11,143 bases of DNA, taken from NCBI GenBank assembly GCA_023454395.1, contig JAEYFY010000172.1, positions 1-11,143 on the forward strand, in the 5' to 3' direction. The translations under genes were made by a program, and so were the position numbers. The stretch is from Pseudomonadota bacterium. Its GTDB lineage: Bacteria; Pseudomonadota; Gammaproteobacteria; Enterobacterales; Enterobacteriaceae. This document shows, in pieces, positions 1-9,214 of the stretch (position 1 is the stretch's first letter; each line of letters opens with the position of its first letter). Below the pieces are notes generated by a model. The model ran no database searches and was not told the DNA's origin. It saw only the letters and a list, made by a program, of their open reading frames with translations.

Positions 1-273
1 AAAATGTCGTTTGTTCGATGAATTATTGCACAGTTGTCACACCTTTTGCTTAATCGTTCAAGCTATTAATCTAGCGGGATCGGCGTAAAAAAACAAAATA
101 TCCGTTTTGTATAAAAAATAGACGAAACTAGCGTACATAAAAACGACACACTTTTTATTTGTTATTGTTTAAAGAACAAGCAAAAAAATGTCGATTTAAA
201 TAAAAAATTCAGACCTAATTTTAGCGTTAATTTCTAAAATCATTGCCCTGATTATGACAGTAAAAATCCATCT
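1..273. other. Non-coding region downstream of modF
   Basis: I see no convincing gene here on either strand. The stretch is AT-rich and lies downstream of the modF stop. Two short inverted repeats can be seen: ACAAAA/TTTTGT at 93-98 and 105-110, and ATTTTAG/CTAAAAT at 218-224 and 234-240. The second is followed, in the modF transcription direction, by a T-rich stretch and could act as a weak terminator, but its stem holds almost no GC. In E. coli the gal operon lies beyond modF, so this may be the promoter region of a gene to the left of the window; no strong promoter was recognised. Confidence 0.5.
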
Positions 274-1740
274 TTAACAAATTTCTTGCTGATAGCGATA
301 AATTTCACCGTCTTTAATAAAAGTCAATCGATGAGTAATACATAATGGTGCGTCTTCTTGATGGTGACTCACAAATAAAAGCTGTGTATTACTATGGCTT
401 ATCATGATGTCAATAAAACGCTGCACTAAGAGCCGATTTGTTGTGTCTAATCCTTGCAGTGGCTCATCTAGAATAAGCAAAGTAGGGTGCTTAACTAACG
501 CTCTAACAATTAATACTAAACGTTGTTGTCCCCATGATAAGGCATGAAATGGATTATTGGCATGGGCTGTTAAACCAATCAATGCTAACCATTCATCAGC
601 GAGTTTAAGCTGTTTATCTGTAATAGCCTGATAAATACCAATTGAGTCATGAAATCCTGAAATAATGACATTTTTTACACTTGAAGAGACACGATAGCTC
701 TGGTGTAAGGCATTACTGACATAACCAATATGGCGTTTAATTTCCCATATCGTTTCGCCACTTCCTCTTTTACGGCCAAATAATGTTAAGTCATTACTAT
801 AGCCTTGAGGGTGATCGCCAGTAATTAAGCTTAATAATGTCGATTTTCCTGCGCCATTAGGACCTAAGATTTGCCAATGTTGGTGAGGTTTGACTTCCCA
901 TGTTAAATGATAAAGTACGGGCTTATCGTTATAACTCACTACACCATTTTTTAAAATGATTGGAGAAAGTGTTGGAGATAATTGTGGGATCGCATCTGGC
1001 GAGTCTTGTTCAGGCAATGTGAAGCTTTTAAGTGTTTCACTGTGAGATAATTGTGCGATCACAGAATCAGATAAAATATATTCCTTTTCGCCTTTAGCAA
1101 CTAATTCGCAATGAATAAGTAAACCTGCATGTTGAATAAAATCAGGAATATCATTAAAACGATTTAAAATGAGTACAATCGTCAGATTTTGTTGATGTAA
1201 TAGTGTAAGTAATTCATTTAGTGCTCGACGAGAATCAACATCTAAACCATCAAAAGGCTCATCTAAAATTAATAGATCAGGTTCATTCATTAACAGTTGA
1301 ATAAGCAGTATTTTACGAGATTCACCAGTGGAAAGGTATTTAAAACGTCTTGATAATAAGTATTCAACACCAAACTGTTTTGCTAATAAAAGACACTTAT
1401 CATTATCTTTTACCTGCATTTGGATAACTTGAGCAACCGTTAAACCTGTGTCTTCTTCACCTTCACTGAGTAAATCGGTGTTATTACGACGCCACTCTTC
1501 TTCAATCATTTTTTGTAGTTTTTCAAAAGAGAGGCTAATTGGCCGAGTAAAGGTATTAATGAACTCCCCTGATAGCAATACACCTTCTTGACATAATGCG
1601 TTTGCTAATGCGGTTTTTCCACTTCCATTACTGCCTACAAATGCCCAACTGTCACCTTCATTAATCGTTAAATCATTAATTTGTAAACAGAGGGTATCGC
1701 TTAATCGAAATTGTGTTTTTTTGAGTTGCAAGTATTTCAT
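274..1740 (-). CDS. modF: ModF, tandem ATP-binding ABC-type protein of the molybdate locus
   Basis: A 488-residue protein, close to the length of E. coli ModF (490), made of two fused ABC ATPase domains with no membrane segment. The first domain has Walker A GSNGSGKT (36-43), signature LSTGES (136-141) and Walker B LLILDEP (156-162). The second has GPNGAGKST (293-301), LSWGQQ (401-406) and LLILDEP (421-427). Long stretches match E. coli ModF from memory, for example FRLSDT, DSWAFVGSNGSGK and DHPQGYSNDLTLFG. The family is linked to molybdenum metabolism by its operon with modE, but its exact role is not settled; it is not the transporter ATPase ModC. In E. coli modF directly follows modE. Here about 8.4 kb separates them, so it must have its own promoter. 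The start is the first ATG; only a weak Shine-Dalgarno (CGGAT) precedes it. Confidence 0.95.
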   Translation of the reverse strand: MKYLQLKKTQFRLSDTLCLQINDLTINEGDSWAFVGSNGSGKTALANALCQEGVLLSGEFINTFTRPISLSFEKLQKMIEEEWRRNNTDLLSEGEEDTGLTVAQVIQMQVKDNDKCLLLAKQFGVEYLLSRRFKYLSTGESRKILLIQLLMNEPDLLILDEPFDGLDVDSRRALNELLTLLHQQNLTIVLILNRFNDIPDFIQHAGLLIHCELVAKGEKEYILSDSVIAQLSHSETLKSFTLPEQDSPDAIPQLSPTLSPIILKNGVVSYNDKPVLYHLTWEVKPHQHWQILGPNGAGKSTLLSLITGDHPQGYSNDLTLFGRKRGSGETIWEIKRHIGYVSNALHQSYRVSSSVKNVIISGFHDSIGIYQAITDKQLKLADEWLALIGLTAHANNPFHALSWGQQRLVLIVRALVKHPTLLILDEPLQGLDTTNRLLVQRFIDIMISHSNTQLLFVSHHQEDAPLCITHRLTFIKDGEIYRYQQEIC

Positions 1741-1779
1741 TATTATTATCCGTAGCTTTTAGAGCAAGTAGAGTACTTA

Positions 1780-1808
1780 CCAATATCGGGTTAACTAAAA
1801 ATTGTCAA
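1780..1808 (-). promoter_or_regulatory. Candidate modF promoter
   Basis: Reading the minus strand, a perfect -35 box TTGACA (plus-strand 1803-1808) is followed after 17 bases by TATTGG (1780-1785), which matches the -10 consensus at only three of six positions. It lies about 40 bases upstream of the modF ATG and points toward it. It is needed functionally, because the secretion locus has cut modF off from modE. The weak -10 keeps confidence low. Confidence 0.4.
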
Positions 1809-1870
1809 TATTTGTTGAATTATTCTTAGGTGAAAAAAGCTTAAGTGCCTTTTAAAAAATGATAACTATT

Positions 1871-1899
1871 TAGTCATAAAGTTTATGTAATTATATAAA
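1871..1899 (+). promoter_or_regulatory. Candidate promoter of the two-partner secretion operon
   Basis: TAGTCA (1871-1876, 4/6 to the -35 consensus) and TATAAA (1894-1899, 5/6 to the -10 consensus) are separated by 17 bases. Transcription would begin near 1906, just before the Shine-Dalgarno AAGGA at 1909-1913, giving a very short leader. The surroundings are AT-rich, so chance matches are likely and other starts are possible. Confidence 0.35.
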
Positions 1900-1923
1900 A
1901 AATTACTCAAGGATGATTTCTAT

Positions 1924-3483
1924 ATGCATAAATTTAAAAATAAAAGGATTAAATTTTTATTATTTTTATTACTAATGTTAGTAAGTGAAATGAGTTTTTC
2001 CGATATTAATAATCACGGTGTTAATGAAAATAATTGTTCTTTAATTAATGAAGTGAAAATAGAAAATGCTGATATATTAAGTGATAAAAAACAGAATAAA
2101 TTAATATCAAAATATTTACACCAATGTTTAACAGCAAATGACATACAGAGTATCGTTAATATTATAACAAATGAATATATTGTGAAAGGTTATATCACTT
2201 CACAGGCGTTTATTTCTCATCAAGATCTCTCTAATAATAAACTTACAATTAAAGTCATAGAGGGAAAAATAAAAGATATTTTCATTGATAATATTTCTTC
2301 TCGATTAGTCAATATTATCTTTCCATCGTACAAAGAAAAAAGACTTAATTTACGTGATTTAGAGCATGGGCTTGAACAACTTAATCGATTAACAACGGTA
2401 CAATATACATTGGATATTAAACCTAGCGATAGTGTGGGATATTCATCTATTTTTATTGTTACAAATAATAAGAAATATCCTTTTAAAAATCAATTAACCG
2501 TAGATAATTCAGGTAATAAAATAACAGGTAAAACTCTACTAGCCAATATCACAACAATAGATTCGTTATTTGGATTAGGCGAACAATGGGCTTTTTCACT
2601 AAGTTCAAATATAGATTTATCTCGTGCGCACTATTCTCGTTCTTATTCGGCAAGTGTAAATATTCCTTATGGATACTGGTTTTATCAGTATCAATTATCT
2701 CATAGTCAATCCTCTTATCCTTTCTTCAGTCATGATATTCAATACGCTTATAAAAACAAAAATAGCGATCAGCAATTTGATATTAGCCGTTTAGTCTATC
2801 GTGATAATAAGCAACGAATAATATTAAAGAGTTTTTTGAAACATAAAAAAGCAAGGACACAATTAGCACAACAAGCACTACGAATAAATAGCCCCACATT
2901 AACCTCTTTATCATTTAGCCCTCAATATAATTTAACACTCAAACGAGGATATTTAACGCTTAGTCCAATGGTAGAAATGGGGCTTTCTTTTTTTGGTGCA
3001 TCATCTGATTATATTGCTGAAAACTCGCCTCGTAGTCATTACCGAAAATTAAGCATAAATTTAAGCTATCAACATTTATTTATTAATAAATTTTCTTATA
3101 TTACATCATTTTATGGGCAATATACGCCAGATAATCTTTATAGTGTAGAGAAAGTAGCGATTGATGGAATAAAAGCAGTCCGTGGATATAAAGGAACAAA
3201 CCTGAATGCAAATAGTGGTTTTTATTGGCGTAATGAAATAAATACACCAAAAATAAGTTACTTTTTAGGTGATGTTAATTTTATTTTCGCGCTTGATTAT
3301 GGTGTTGCTCATTCAGATAAATATGAAACAAATAAGAATAAAGTAATTGGAAGTGCAATAGGTGCTTCTCTTTATCATTCCATTTTCTTTTCTCAGATAT
3401 TAATTAATAAACCGTTAATTTACCCAAAATCACTAAAACCAGATCACTGGTCTTTATTTTGGTCTATTTCTTTGGCTATTTAA
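1924..3483 (+). CDS. Two-partner secretion outer-membrane transporter (TpsB, CdiB/ShlB family)
   Basis: A 519-residue Omp85-superfamily pore expected to export the adjacent exoprotein across the outer membrane. Residues 1-26 form a signal peptide (basic KFKNKRIK, then a leucine/phenylalanine core, cleavage near SFS-D). C38 and C68 (motif HQCLTANDI) resemble the N-terminal cysteine pair of ShlB-type proteins. A POTRA region spans about 70-140, with GYITSQAFI and VIEGKI. The rest is a 16-strand-type barrel domain with the conserved VRGY motif (419-422) and the DxG motif DYG (458-460) that pair inside FhaC-like barrels. The length is slightly below the usual 550-580; the N-terminal plug helix and linker appear short. 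AAGGA at 1909-1913 sits 10 bases before the ATG. The stop is 14 bases from the tpsA ATG, so the two form an operon. The family is certain; cdiB naming is inferred from the partner. Confidence 0.9.
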   Translation: MHKFKNKRIKFLLFLLLMLVSEMSFSDINNHGVNENNCSLINEVKIENADILSDKKQNKLISKYLHQCLTANDIQSIVNIITNEYIVKGYITSQAFISHQDLSNNKLTIKVIEGKIKDIFIDNISSRLVNIIFPSYKEKRLNLRDLEHGLEQLNRLTTVQYTLDIKPSDSVGYSSIFIVTNNKKYPFKNQLTVDNSGNKITGKTLLANITTIDSLFGLGEQWAFSLSSNIDLSRAHYSRSYSASVNIPYGYWFYQYQLSHSQSSYPFFSHDIQYAYKNKNSDQQFDISRLVYRDNKQRIILKSFLKHKKARTQLAQQALRINSPTLTSLSFSPQYNLTLKRGYLTLSPMVEMGLSFFGASSDYIAENSPRSHYRKLSINLSYQHLFINKFSYITSFYGQYTPDNLYSVEKVAIDGIKAVRGYKGTNLNANSGFYWRNEINTPKISYFLGDVNFIFALDYGVAHSDKYETNKNKVIGSAIGASLYHSIFFSQILINKPLIYPKSLKPDHWSLFWSISLAI

Positions 3484-3497
3484 AATTTGGAGTTTTT

Positions 3498-6400
3498 ATG
3501 GACGAAAAGGATATTTCTCGAAAACAGCGTTTAATTAGTTATAGCATTATTTATTTAACTGCTATTTACCCATTACATCCCGCTTGGAGTTCTGTAATTA
3601 CTCCATCCGATAAAACAATAAAAATAAGTCAGCAAAATACCGTTCCTATTATTAATATTGCAACACCTAATGATATTGGTGTTTCTCATAATCAATTTCA
3701 CTCTTTTAACGTCGGTAAACAAGGTGTTGTACTTAATAATGCAACAATACCTATTAATACTCAATTAGCTAAAAAAGTGAATGCCAATGCTAATTTAAAA
3801 GGTAATGCAGCGCATTTAATTATTAATGAGGTAGTGGGAAATGGACATTCACAGTTATTAGGTAAATTAGAAGTTGCAGGACAACAAGCAGACGTTTTAA
3901 TTGCAAATCCGAATGGTATTACGTGTGATGGTTGTTCGTTTATTAATACCCCAGCAATTACACTCACAACAGGAAAACCTCAATTTAATCCTCAAGGTGC
4001 TTATTCGGCAATAGAAGTGAAAAAAGGCAGTGTTGTTGTTGGCAAGCAGGGTATGAATACTGCACTGCAAAATTATGCTGACATTATTAGTCGTAGTATT
4101 GAATTAAATGGAAAAATAAACGCTAAAAATCTTTCTTTAATGCAAGGAAATAACCGGATTGATTTTGAAAAAGGAACGGTAAATAGCCTTAATGGAGAAG
4201 GTATAAAACCGACAATATCTATTGATACAAAAGCACTGGGGGGAATGTATGTCAATCAAATACGCCTAGTCAGCACAGAAAAGGGAGTTGGTGTTAATTT
4301 AAGTGATATTCAGACAACTCAAAACAGTATGAATTTAACTGTTGATGGAAAAATTACCTTTAATGGCAATATTCAATCTGAAAAAGATATTAATGTTAGC
4401 AGTAAAGAACTACAAATTAATCGTGATACAAAGTTAAAAGCAAAAAGGGATATTACGTTAGCAACTCATGCGCTAACTAATCATAGTGAAATTATCTCAG
4501 AAAAAGATATGCGTTTATTTGCAGATAAACTCACTAATAAAGGCGAAAAGGCACTTGTTCAAGCAAAAGATAACTTATGGGTACAAAAAAATGCACAGGG
4601 TGATCCCAGTAGTTTAATTGAAAATCAATCCGCCACGATAAAAACAGAAAAGGGTGATTTGATTATTCGGACAAAGAAGTTGGTTAATGAATCTATTACA
4701 CCTTTATTTAAAGAAATAAAACAAGAGCCTGATTCTAAACTCTCTATAAATATCGGTAATCATCTCCTCTCTCCTTCCAGAAGTCCTACGGATGATTTTC
4801 TTTTAGTTGTTTTATTCCCTGAATTAAAAGATTTTTCTGATAAAAAATGGTTTGATATCTTAGATTTAAAAAATAATGGAGGAGTTAATGTAGAACGTTT
4901 ATATTTTGAAAAAAGTGAACAATATGTTCCAAGTGTTATTTCTTCAGGGAATAACTTATATATACAATCTAATGAGTTTATTAATAATCAATCTAGAATT
5001 ATTGCAAATAATAATTTAATTGCAACAGGCAGTAATGCAAAAACATACTATTATCGTTCTGGATATCTTAATAAATGGGATGTATATTCTCATGATAATG
5101 CTCAGTTTTATTATCGTGATGATATAATTAAATATAAACTTGATGAAGCTAAGTTTAATAAGATAAGTCATTTCGTACCTTTTGTGAAAACGGGGAGTCA
5201 TTATGAATTTTCTGTAAATGACGTTTCTGATTATATAATAAAAGCAGGTAATAACTTAGTATTAGATTTTAAAAATAGTATAGATTTAGAGCGCAAGCTT
5301 CCATTTTCAGAAAAAGAAATAAAAAAATTCAAAGGATTATCAGATTTTGAAAATGCTATATTAGCTAAAAATATATTATTAAATGCTAATAATGTGAATA
5401 TTTCTTTAAATTTAACAGCGAAGGATTCCTTATCTATTATTGCTGATAAAAATATAAATATAAATAATTCAGAATTATTAGCTGATGAAAATATAAATTT
5501 GACAGCGACTGATACTATAAATTTTGAGAATATAGATGTATCAGCAAAATATTTTTCTACTACAACTAAAAAGGGAGATATTAGTCATTTATTTAATCCC
5601 ACAACCTTTTATACTCTAAAAGGTGTTAAATCGCCATATATTGATATTTCTGAAAAAATAGATTTCCATTCTGGAAAAAGTATTTACATTTCAAATGTAA
5701 TAATTAATAAACCTAATGAAATAAATTTATCTGCGCTAGAAGATATTAAAATAAATCGTGATGAATCTTTTCTTTTTAATTTAGTGCCTTTTATTAGAGA
5801 TAGTGGATATATTCCAGGGTTTTTAATTAATATGGGGATTTGGGAAAGTAATCACAATATCGTTTTTACTTCCGGTAAAGATATTATTAGTCAAGGAATA
5901 AAATATAATAGTAATAAAGCCATAACCTTTAATGCCGGACAGGATATTTTTCTCTCATCCAAATCAATAAAAGATGCCGATCCCTTCTTTAGTGATATTC
6001 ATTATCCTCAATTACAATCTAAGTTATTTTCAGACAATAACCTTATTTTAAATGCTGCTCGTGATATTGATTTAAGTTCAACAGTATTAAATTCAAAGGA
6101 TAAAGTCATTGTATTAGCAGGCAGGAGTATAAAGCTGGGTGCAAATGCTTATTCTGCTATTAAAGATCCCCATGAAGATGCTCAAGATATTCAGTATGCC
6201 ACAACGGCCATTACGGGAAATAAAGGTATTTCTATTGCGTCATCGGGCACATTAATCACAGAAGGAAGTGTATTTAAATCAGAGGGTGACGTCACCATTT
6301 CAAGCGGTGGCAATATTCAATTGGGATCAGTGCAAACACATTTTCGTAAAAAAGTAGGATCTAAATTAGAAGATCTTCGCAAACAAATTAGTACTGAAAT

Positions 6401-8885
6401 TAATAGTGGCAATAATCTAACACTATTATCTGAAGGTAGTATTTTATTTCAGGCGTCAAAATTAACTGCAAATAAAGAGATGGATATTGCCGCTAAAGGC
6501 GGATTTCTTTACGCGCAAGCGATGGAAGAAAACAGTTATTACGAAGAGAAAAAGAAAAAATGTAGAAAATGGACTTTCTGCACATTCAAAAAAACAGTTA
6601 CTCAAACCTCTTATAATACAAATAATAAAGTCACCGAGTTTATTGCAAATGGCAATATTAATTTATTTGCTAAAGATGATATCACTTTAGAAGCTACTAA
6701 AATTGATACAGCAAAAAATGCCAAGTTAACCAGTAAAACAGGAAAAGTTAATTTTAAAGCAGTAAAAAACACGGCCTTTAAACAAGTTATTACCAATTCA
6801 AAAGATATTTATATTACTCAGCGTGATCAGGGATATACCAAAGGAATATGGGTATTACCTGAACTCTATATTGGCGGAAAGCTTACTATTGATGCGCCTA
6901 AAGGCATATCTGCGGATATTAAAGCTAAGAAAAAAGAATCACTAGAACAAGCATTAACCGTTTTAAGTAATACACCAGAATATGCTTGGCTTAACTCTCT
7001 CCAACGTCAAGAAAATATTAATTGGAATTTAGTTAAAGACACTTATTCCAGTTGGAATGATAAAACTCAGCAATTAAATCCTGTTGTCGGTGCGGTCATT
7101 GCTATCGCGGTAGGGGTTGCAACTTACGGTACTGCAACGGCGGCAACCATTGGTGGAATGGCAAGTGAAGCCACCATTGCGGCAGGTGCTTCAGCAAGTG
7201 TGGCTTCAACGGCATCGGTTGCGGCACAAGCGGGTTTTGCCTCTTTAGTATCGCAAGCTGCAGTCTCTTTAGCTGAGAACAAAGGCAGTATTTATAAAAC
7301 CATTGAATCACTCGGCCGTAGCGATACTGTCAAGTCTGTTGTTACAAGCATGGTGGTTGCAGGGGCATTGCAAGGTCTTGACCAATTTATGGGTTGGGAT
7401 CAGGCAATCCAAGGAGGAACCTTACCTTCAACAGGCAAGTTATTGCTTACTGATAACGCAACATGGAATCAAGTTGCACAGCGTGTTGCCTCACACTCAG
7501 TCGTCAGTTCAACCCTGGGCACTGCCATTCAAGGCGGCAGTTTTATTGATAATTTTAAAACCGCGCTATTAAGCAATATTGGCAGTCAATTCCATGCAGA
7601 AGGTGCCAACCTAATTGGTGATAACGGTGCGGTATTAGGGCATGCAGGAAAGGTTTTAAGTCATTCCGTCGTGGCGGGTATTAGTGCAGAAATTGCAGGA
7701 GGCAGTGTTACAGGAGCTGTCGCGGGTGCCTTAGCGGCAGAAATAGCGGCGATATCACTACAAAGTAAATTATTTGAGCCTAGTTATTTAAATGAAACTG
7801 ACAGACAAGTTGCATTAATTCAAGAGGCACTACAGGGCAATGAAGGAAAAACACAGCTCACTAAATTAATTGGTGCACTGACAGGCGCTATTGTGACTAG
7901 TAAGCCTGAGGGCGTATTTTCTGCGGCTAATTCTGCTGAGTTGGTTTATCGGCATAATTACAGTGAGCATATGTTTTCTAATTTAGCCTTAGAAAATAAT
8001 AAAGATATGATCGCTGCTTCGAAGGGAGATGTTGCAGCAGCAGAAAGAGTTGTAAATCGACAAAATGCAGGAATGGTTGCAATCGCTTTTGGCTTAGGAG
8101 GAAGTGTAAGTTTTATTGCTGGTCATATTGTTATTGCAGCAACACCTGAACTTATCACTATTGCTCAAGTTGCATTTAATACCTGTAAAGCTAACTGGGT
8201 TTATTGTACTAATCAGCTAGGTATTAATATTGCAGGGATATCGGCTCCAGAAGCAGCAATAGCAGGCGTCACTTTTGGCAGCGGTTATAAGGTGTTAGCA
8301 AGTTCAGAAGAAAGTGCTAAAGCTTTTTCTAGCATGTTAACTAATAGCTCAAAGTCTTTAATAACGTCAGGTAAATTAAATATTACTGCTATAAAACCGA
8401 TAGTAGAACAAGAAAAATTATTAATAGCAGCAAATAAAAAAGTTATTGAAATAATCAACAACGGGGAACTTATAGCATATTCAGGAGTAACTACGAATGG
8501 ATATAAAGTATCTAATGGAGCCAAAACAGTAGTTTCTAAAAATGAATTAGAATATCCTATTGTTCAATCTAGGATTAATATTGATAATGGTAACTTAAAG
8601 CGTGGTTGGGTACATGTGATTCATCGGCATTTTTCAGATAAAAATGCTAGCCAATTCACTATAAGTCAAGTAGATTTAAAGCTAATACTTCAAAGTAATG
8701 ATATTTCAAAAATAAAAATTAGTAGAATCATCAATAGTAAAGATGAAAAATTGTATGAAAGAGTTATTATATTAGATAAATATATTGGTATTGATAAATT
8801 TACTAAAAACTCAACGAATATCATAACAATTTTAACGGATAATTTGGGTAATTTAGTAACGGTAACGCCAGGAAGACTAAAATGA
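3498..8885 (+). CDS. CdiA/filamentous-hemagglutinin-like exoprotein with C-terminal toxin module (TpsA)
   Basis: A 1795-residue exported beta-helix effector. The start chosen is ATG 3498, with GGAG at 3489-3492; an upstream in-frame TTG (3459) lies inside tpsB and has no Shine-Dalgarno. Domains in order: atypical signal sequence (about 1-32); TPS secretion domain (about 45-290) with NPNGI (137-141) and a CxxC (C143, C146); hemagglutinin-type repeats (about 290-430); an AT-rich middle (about 440-830) with tyrosine-rich stretches, possibly receptor-binding; more repeats to about 1150; a GC-richer DUF637-type segment (about 1170-1420); a pretoxin segment ending ALENN (1497-1501), a variant of the VENN junction; a hydrophobic entry-like domain with C1563 and C1570 followed by NQ; and a C-terminal domain (about 1690-1795) with HVIHRHF (H1706, H1709, H1711). 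The last layout recalls BECR-fold RNases, unproven. At under 1800 residues it is short for CdiA. Its TGA overlaps the next ATG. Confidence 0.88.
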   Translation: MDEKDISRKQRLISYSIIYLTAIYPLHPAWSSVITPSDKTIKISQQNTVPIINIATPNDIGVSHNQFHSFNVGKQGVVLNNATIPINTQLAKKVNANANLKGNAAHLIINEVVGNGHSQLLGKLEVAGQQADVLIANPNGITCDGCSFINTPAITLTTGKPQFNPQGAYSAIEVKKGSVVVGKQGMNTALQNYADIISRSIELNGKINAKNLSLMQGNNRIDFEKGTVNSLNGEGIKPTISIDTKALGGMYVNQIRLVSTEKGVGVNLSDIQTTQNSMNLTVDGKITFNGNIQSEKDINVSSKELQINRDTKLKAKRDITLATHALTNHSEIISEKDMRLFADKLTNKGEKALVQAKDNLWVQKNAQGDPSSLIENQSATIKTEKGDLIIRTKKLVNESITPLFKEIKQEPDSKLSINIGNHLLSPSRSPTDDFLLVVLFPELKDFSDKKWFDILDLKNNGGVNVERLYFEKSEQYVPSVISSGNNLYIQSNEFINNQSRIIANNNLIATGSNAKTYYYRSGYLNKWDVYSHDNAQFYYRDDIIKYKLDEAKFNKISHFVPFVKTGSHYEFSVNDVSDYIIKAGNNLVLDFKNSIDLERKLPFSEKEIKKFKGLSDFENAILAKNILLNANNVNISLNLTAKDSLSIIADKNININNSELLADENINLTATDTINFENIDVSAKYFSTTTKKGDISHLFNPTTFYTLKGVKSPYIDISEKIDFHSGKSIYISNVIINKPNEINLSALEDIKINRDESFLFNLVPFIRDSGYIPGFLINMGIWESNHNIVFTSGKDIISQGIKYNSNKAITFNAGQDIFLSSKSIKDADPFFSDIHYPQLQSKLFSDNNLILNAARDIDLSSTVLNSKDKVIVLAGRSIKLGANAYSAIKDPHEDAQDIQYATTAITGNKGISIASSGTLITEGSVFKSEGDVTISSGGNIQLGSVQTHFRKKVGSKLEDLRKQISTEINSGNNLTLLSEGSILFQASKLTANKEMDIAAKGGFLYAQAMEENSYYEEKKKKCRKWTFCTFKKTVTQTSYNTNNKVTEFIANGNINLFAKDDITLEATKIDTAKNAKLTSKTGKVNFKAVKNTAFKQVITNSKDIYITQRDQGYTKGIWVLPELYIGGKLTIDAPKGISADIKAKKKESLEQALTVLSNTPEYAWLNSLQRQENINWNLVKDTYSSWNDKTQQLNPVVGAVIAIAVGVATYGTATAATIGGMASEATIAAGASASVASTASVAAQAGFASLVSQAAVSLAENKGSIYKTIESLGRSDTVKSVVTSMVVAGALQGLDQFMGWDQAIQGGTLPSTGKLLLTDNATWNQVAQRVASHSVVSSTLGTAIQGGSFIDNFKTALLSNIGSQFHAEGANLIGDNGAVLGHAGKVLSHSVVAGISAEIAGGSVTGAVAGALAAEIAAISLQSKLFEPSYLNETDRQVALIQEALQGNEGKTQLTKLIGALTGAIVTSKPEGVFSAANSAELVYRHNYSEHMFSNLALENNKDMIAASKGDVAAAERVVNRQNAGMVAIAFGLGGSVSFIAGHIVIAATPELITIAQVAFNTCKANWVYCTNQLGINIAGISAPEAAIAGVTFGSGYKVLASSEESAKAFSSMLTNSSKSLITSGKLNITAIKPIVEQEKLLIAANKKVIEIINNGELIAYSGVTTNGYKVSNGAKTVVSKNELEYPIVQSRINIDNGNLKRGWVHVIHRHFSDKNASQFTISQVDLKLILQSNDISKIKISRIINSKDEKLYERVIILDKYIGIDKFTKNSTNIITILTDNLGNLVTVTPGRLK

Positions 8886-9214
8886 AATTAATTGGTTCTA
8901 GAAAAGAAATGATTATTAAGGATAGGTTAATTAAAAATGAAGGTTCTATTCTAAAAAATGAAAAAATTAATTGTCTTTTAAAAAATAGATTCTCTAATAT
9001 AATAAGTGTATATTGTTTGGAGCATGTTTTAGAAGAAGATTATGATCTGTATACATTATTAGTTAATAAAGATTCTATTGTTGAGTTTGAATTATCTAGA
9101 TTTAATGGTGAATTTAAAGATATCAATATATCATCATTAGATTTATATTCAAAAAAAATAAAGGATAAAAAATTAAGGTTAAAACTACTTGTTGCGGTAA
9201 ATTTACCAAAATAG
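8882..9214 (+). CDS. Candidate immunity protein for the TpsA toxin, probably truncated by a frameshift
   Basis: A 110-residue soluble, lysine-rich protein with no signal peptide or membrane segment. I do not recognise the family. Its ATG overlaps the tpsA stop (ATGA, 8882-8885), and CAGGAAG at 8869-8875 gives a good Shine-Dalgarno 8 bases upstream. This is the position and coupling expected of a CdiI-type immunity gene that neutralises the preceding toxin domain in the producer's cytoplasm. The protein ends at TAG 9212-9214 right after a run of four A (9208-9211). One more A there would join it in frame to a 56-codon extension ending at 9381, making about 166 residues, so this is likely a broken form, or the assembly has a homopolymer error. 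Strongly AT-rich, like the toxin end. The immunity role is inferred from position only. Confidence 0.65.
   Translation: MKLIGSRKEMIIKDRLIKNEGSILKNEKINCLLKNRFSNIISVYCLEHVLEEDYDLYTLLVNKDSIVEFELSRFNGEFKDINISSLDLYSKKIKDKKLRLKLLVAVNLPK

Noticed and set aside
3459..3497. Upstream TTG start for tpsA giving 13 extra residues
   Set aside because: It lies within the end of tpsB and has no Shine-Dalgarno, while ATG 3498 has GGAG five bases upstream.
3573..8524. Several minus-strand and alternate-frame ORFs of 60-90 codons inside tpsA
   Set aside because: They overlap the long tpsA frame, lack ribosome sites and have unnatural compositions; they are shadows of the real gene.
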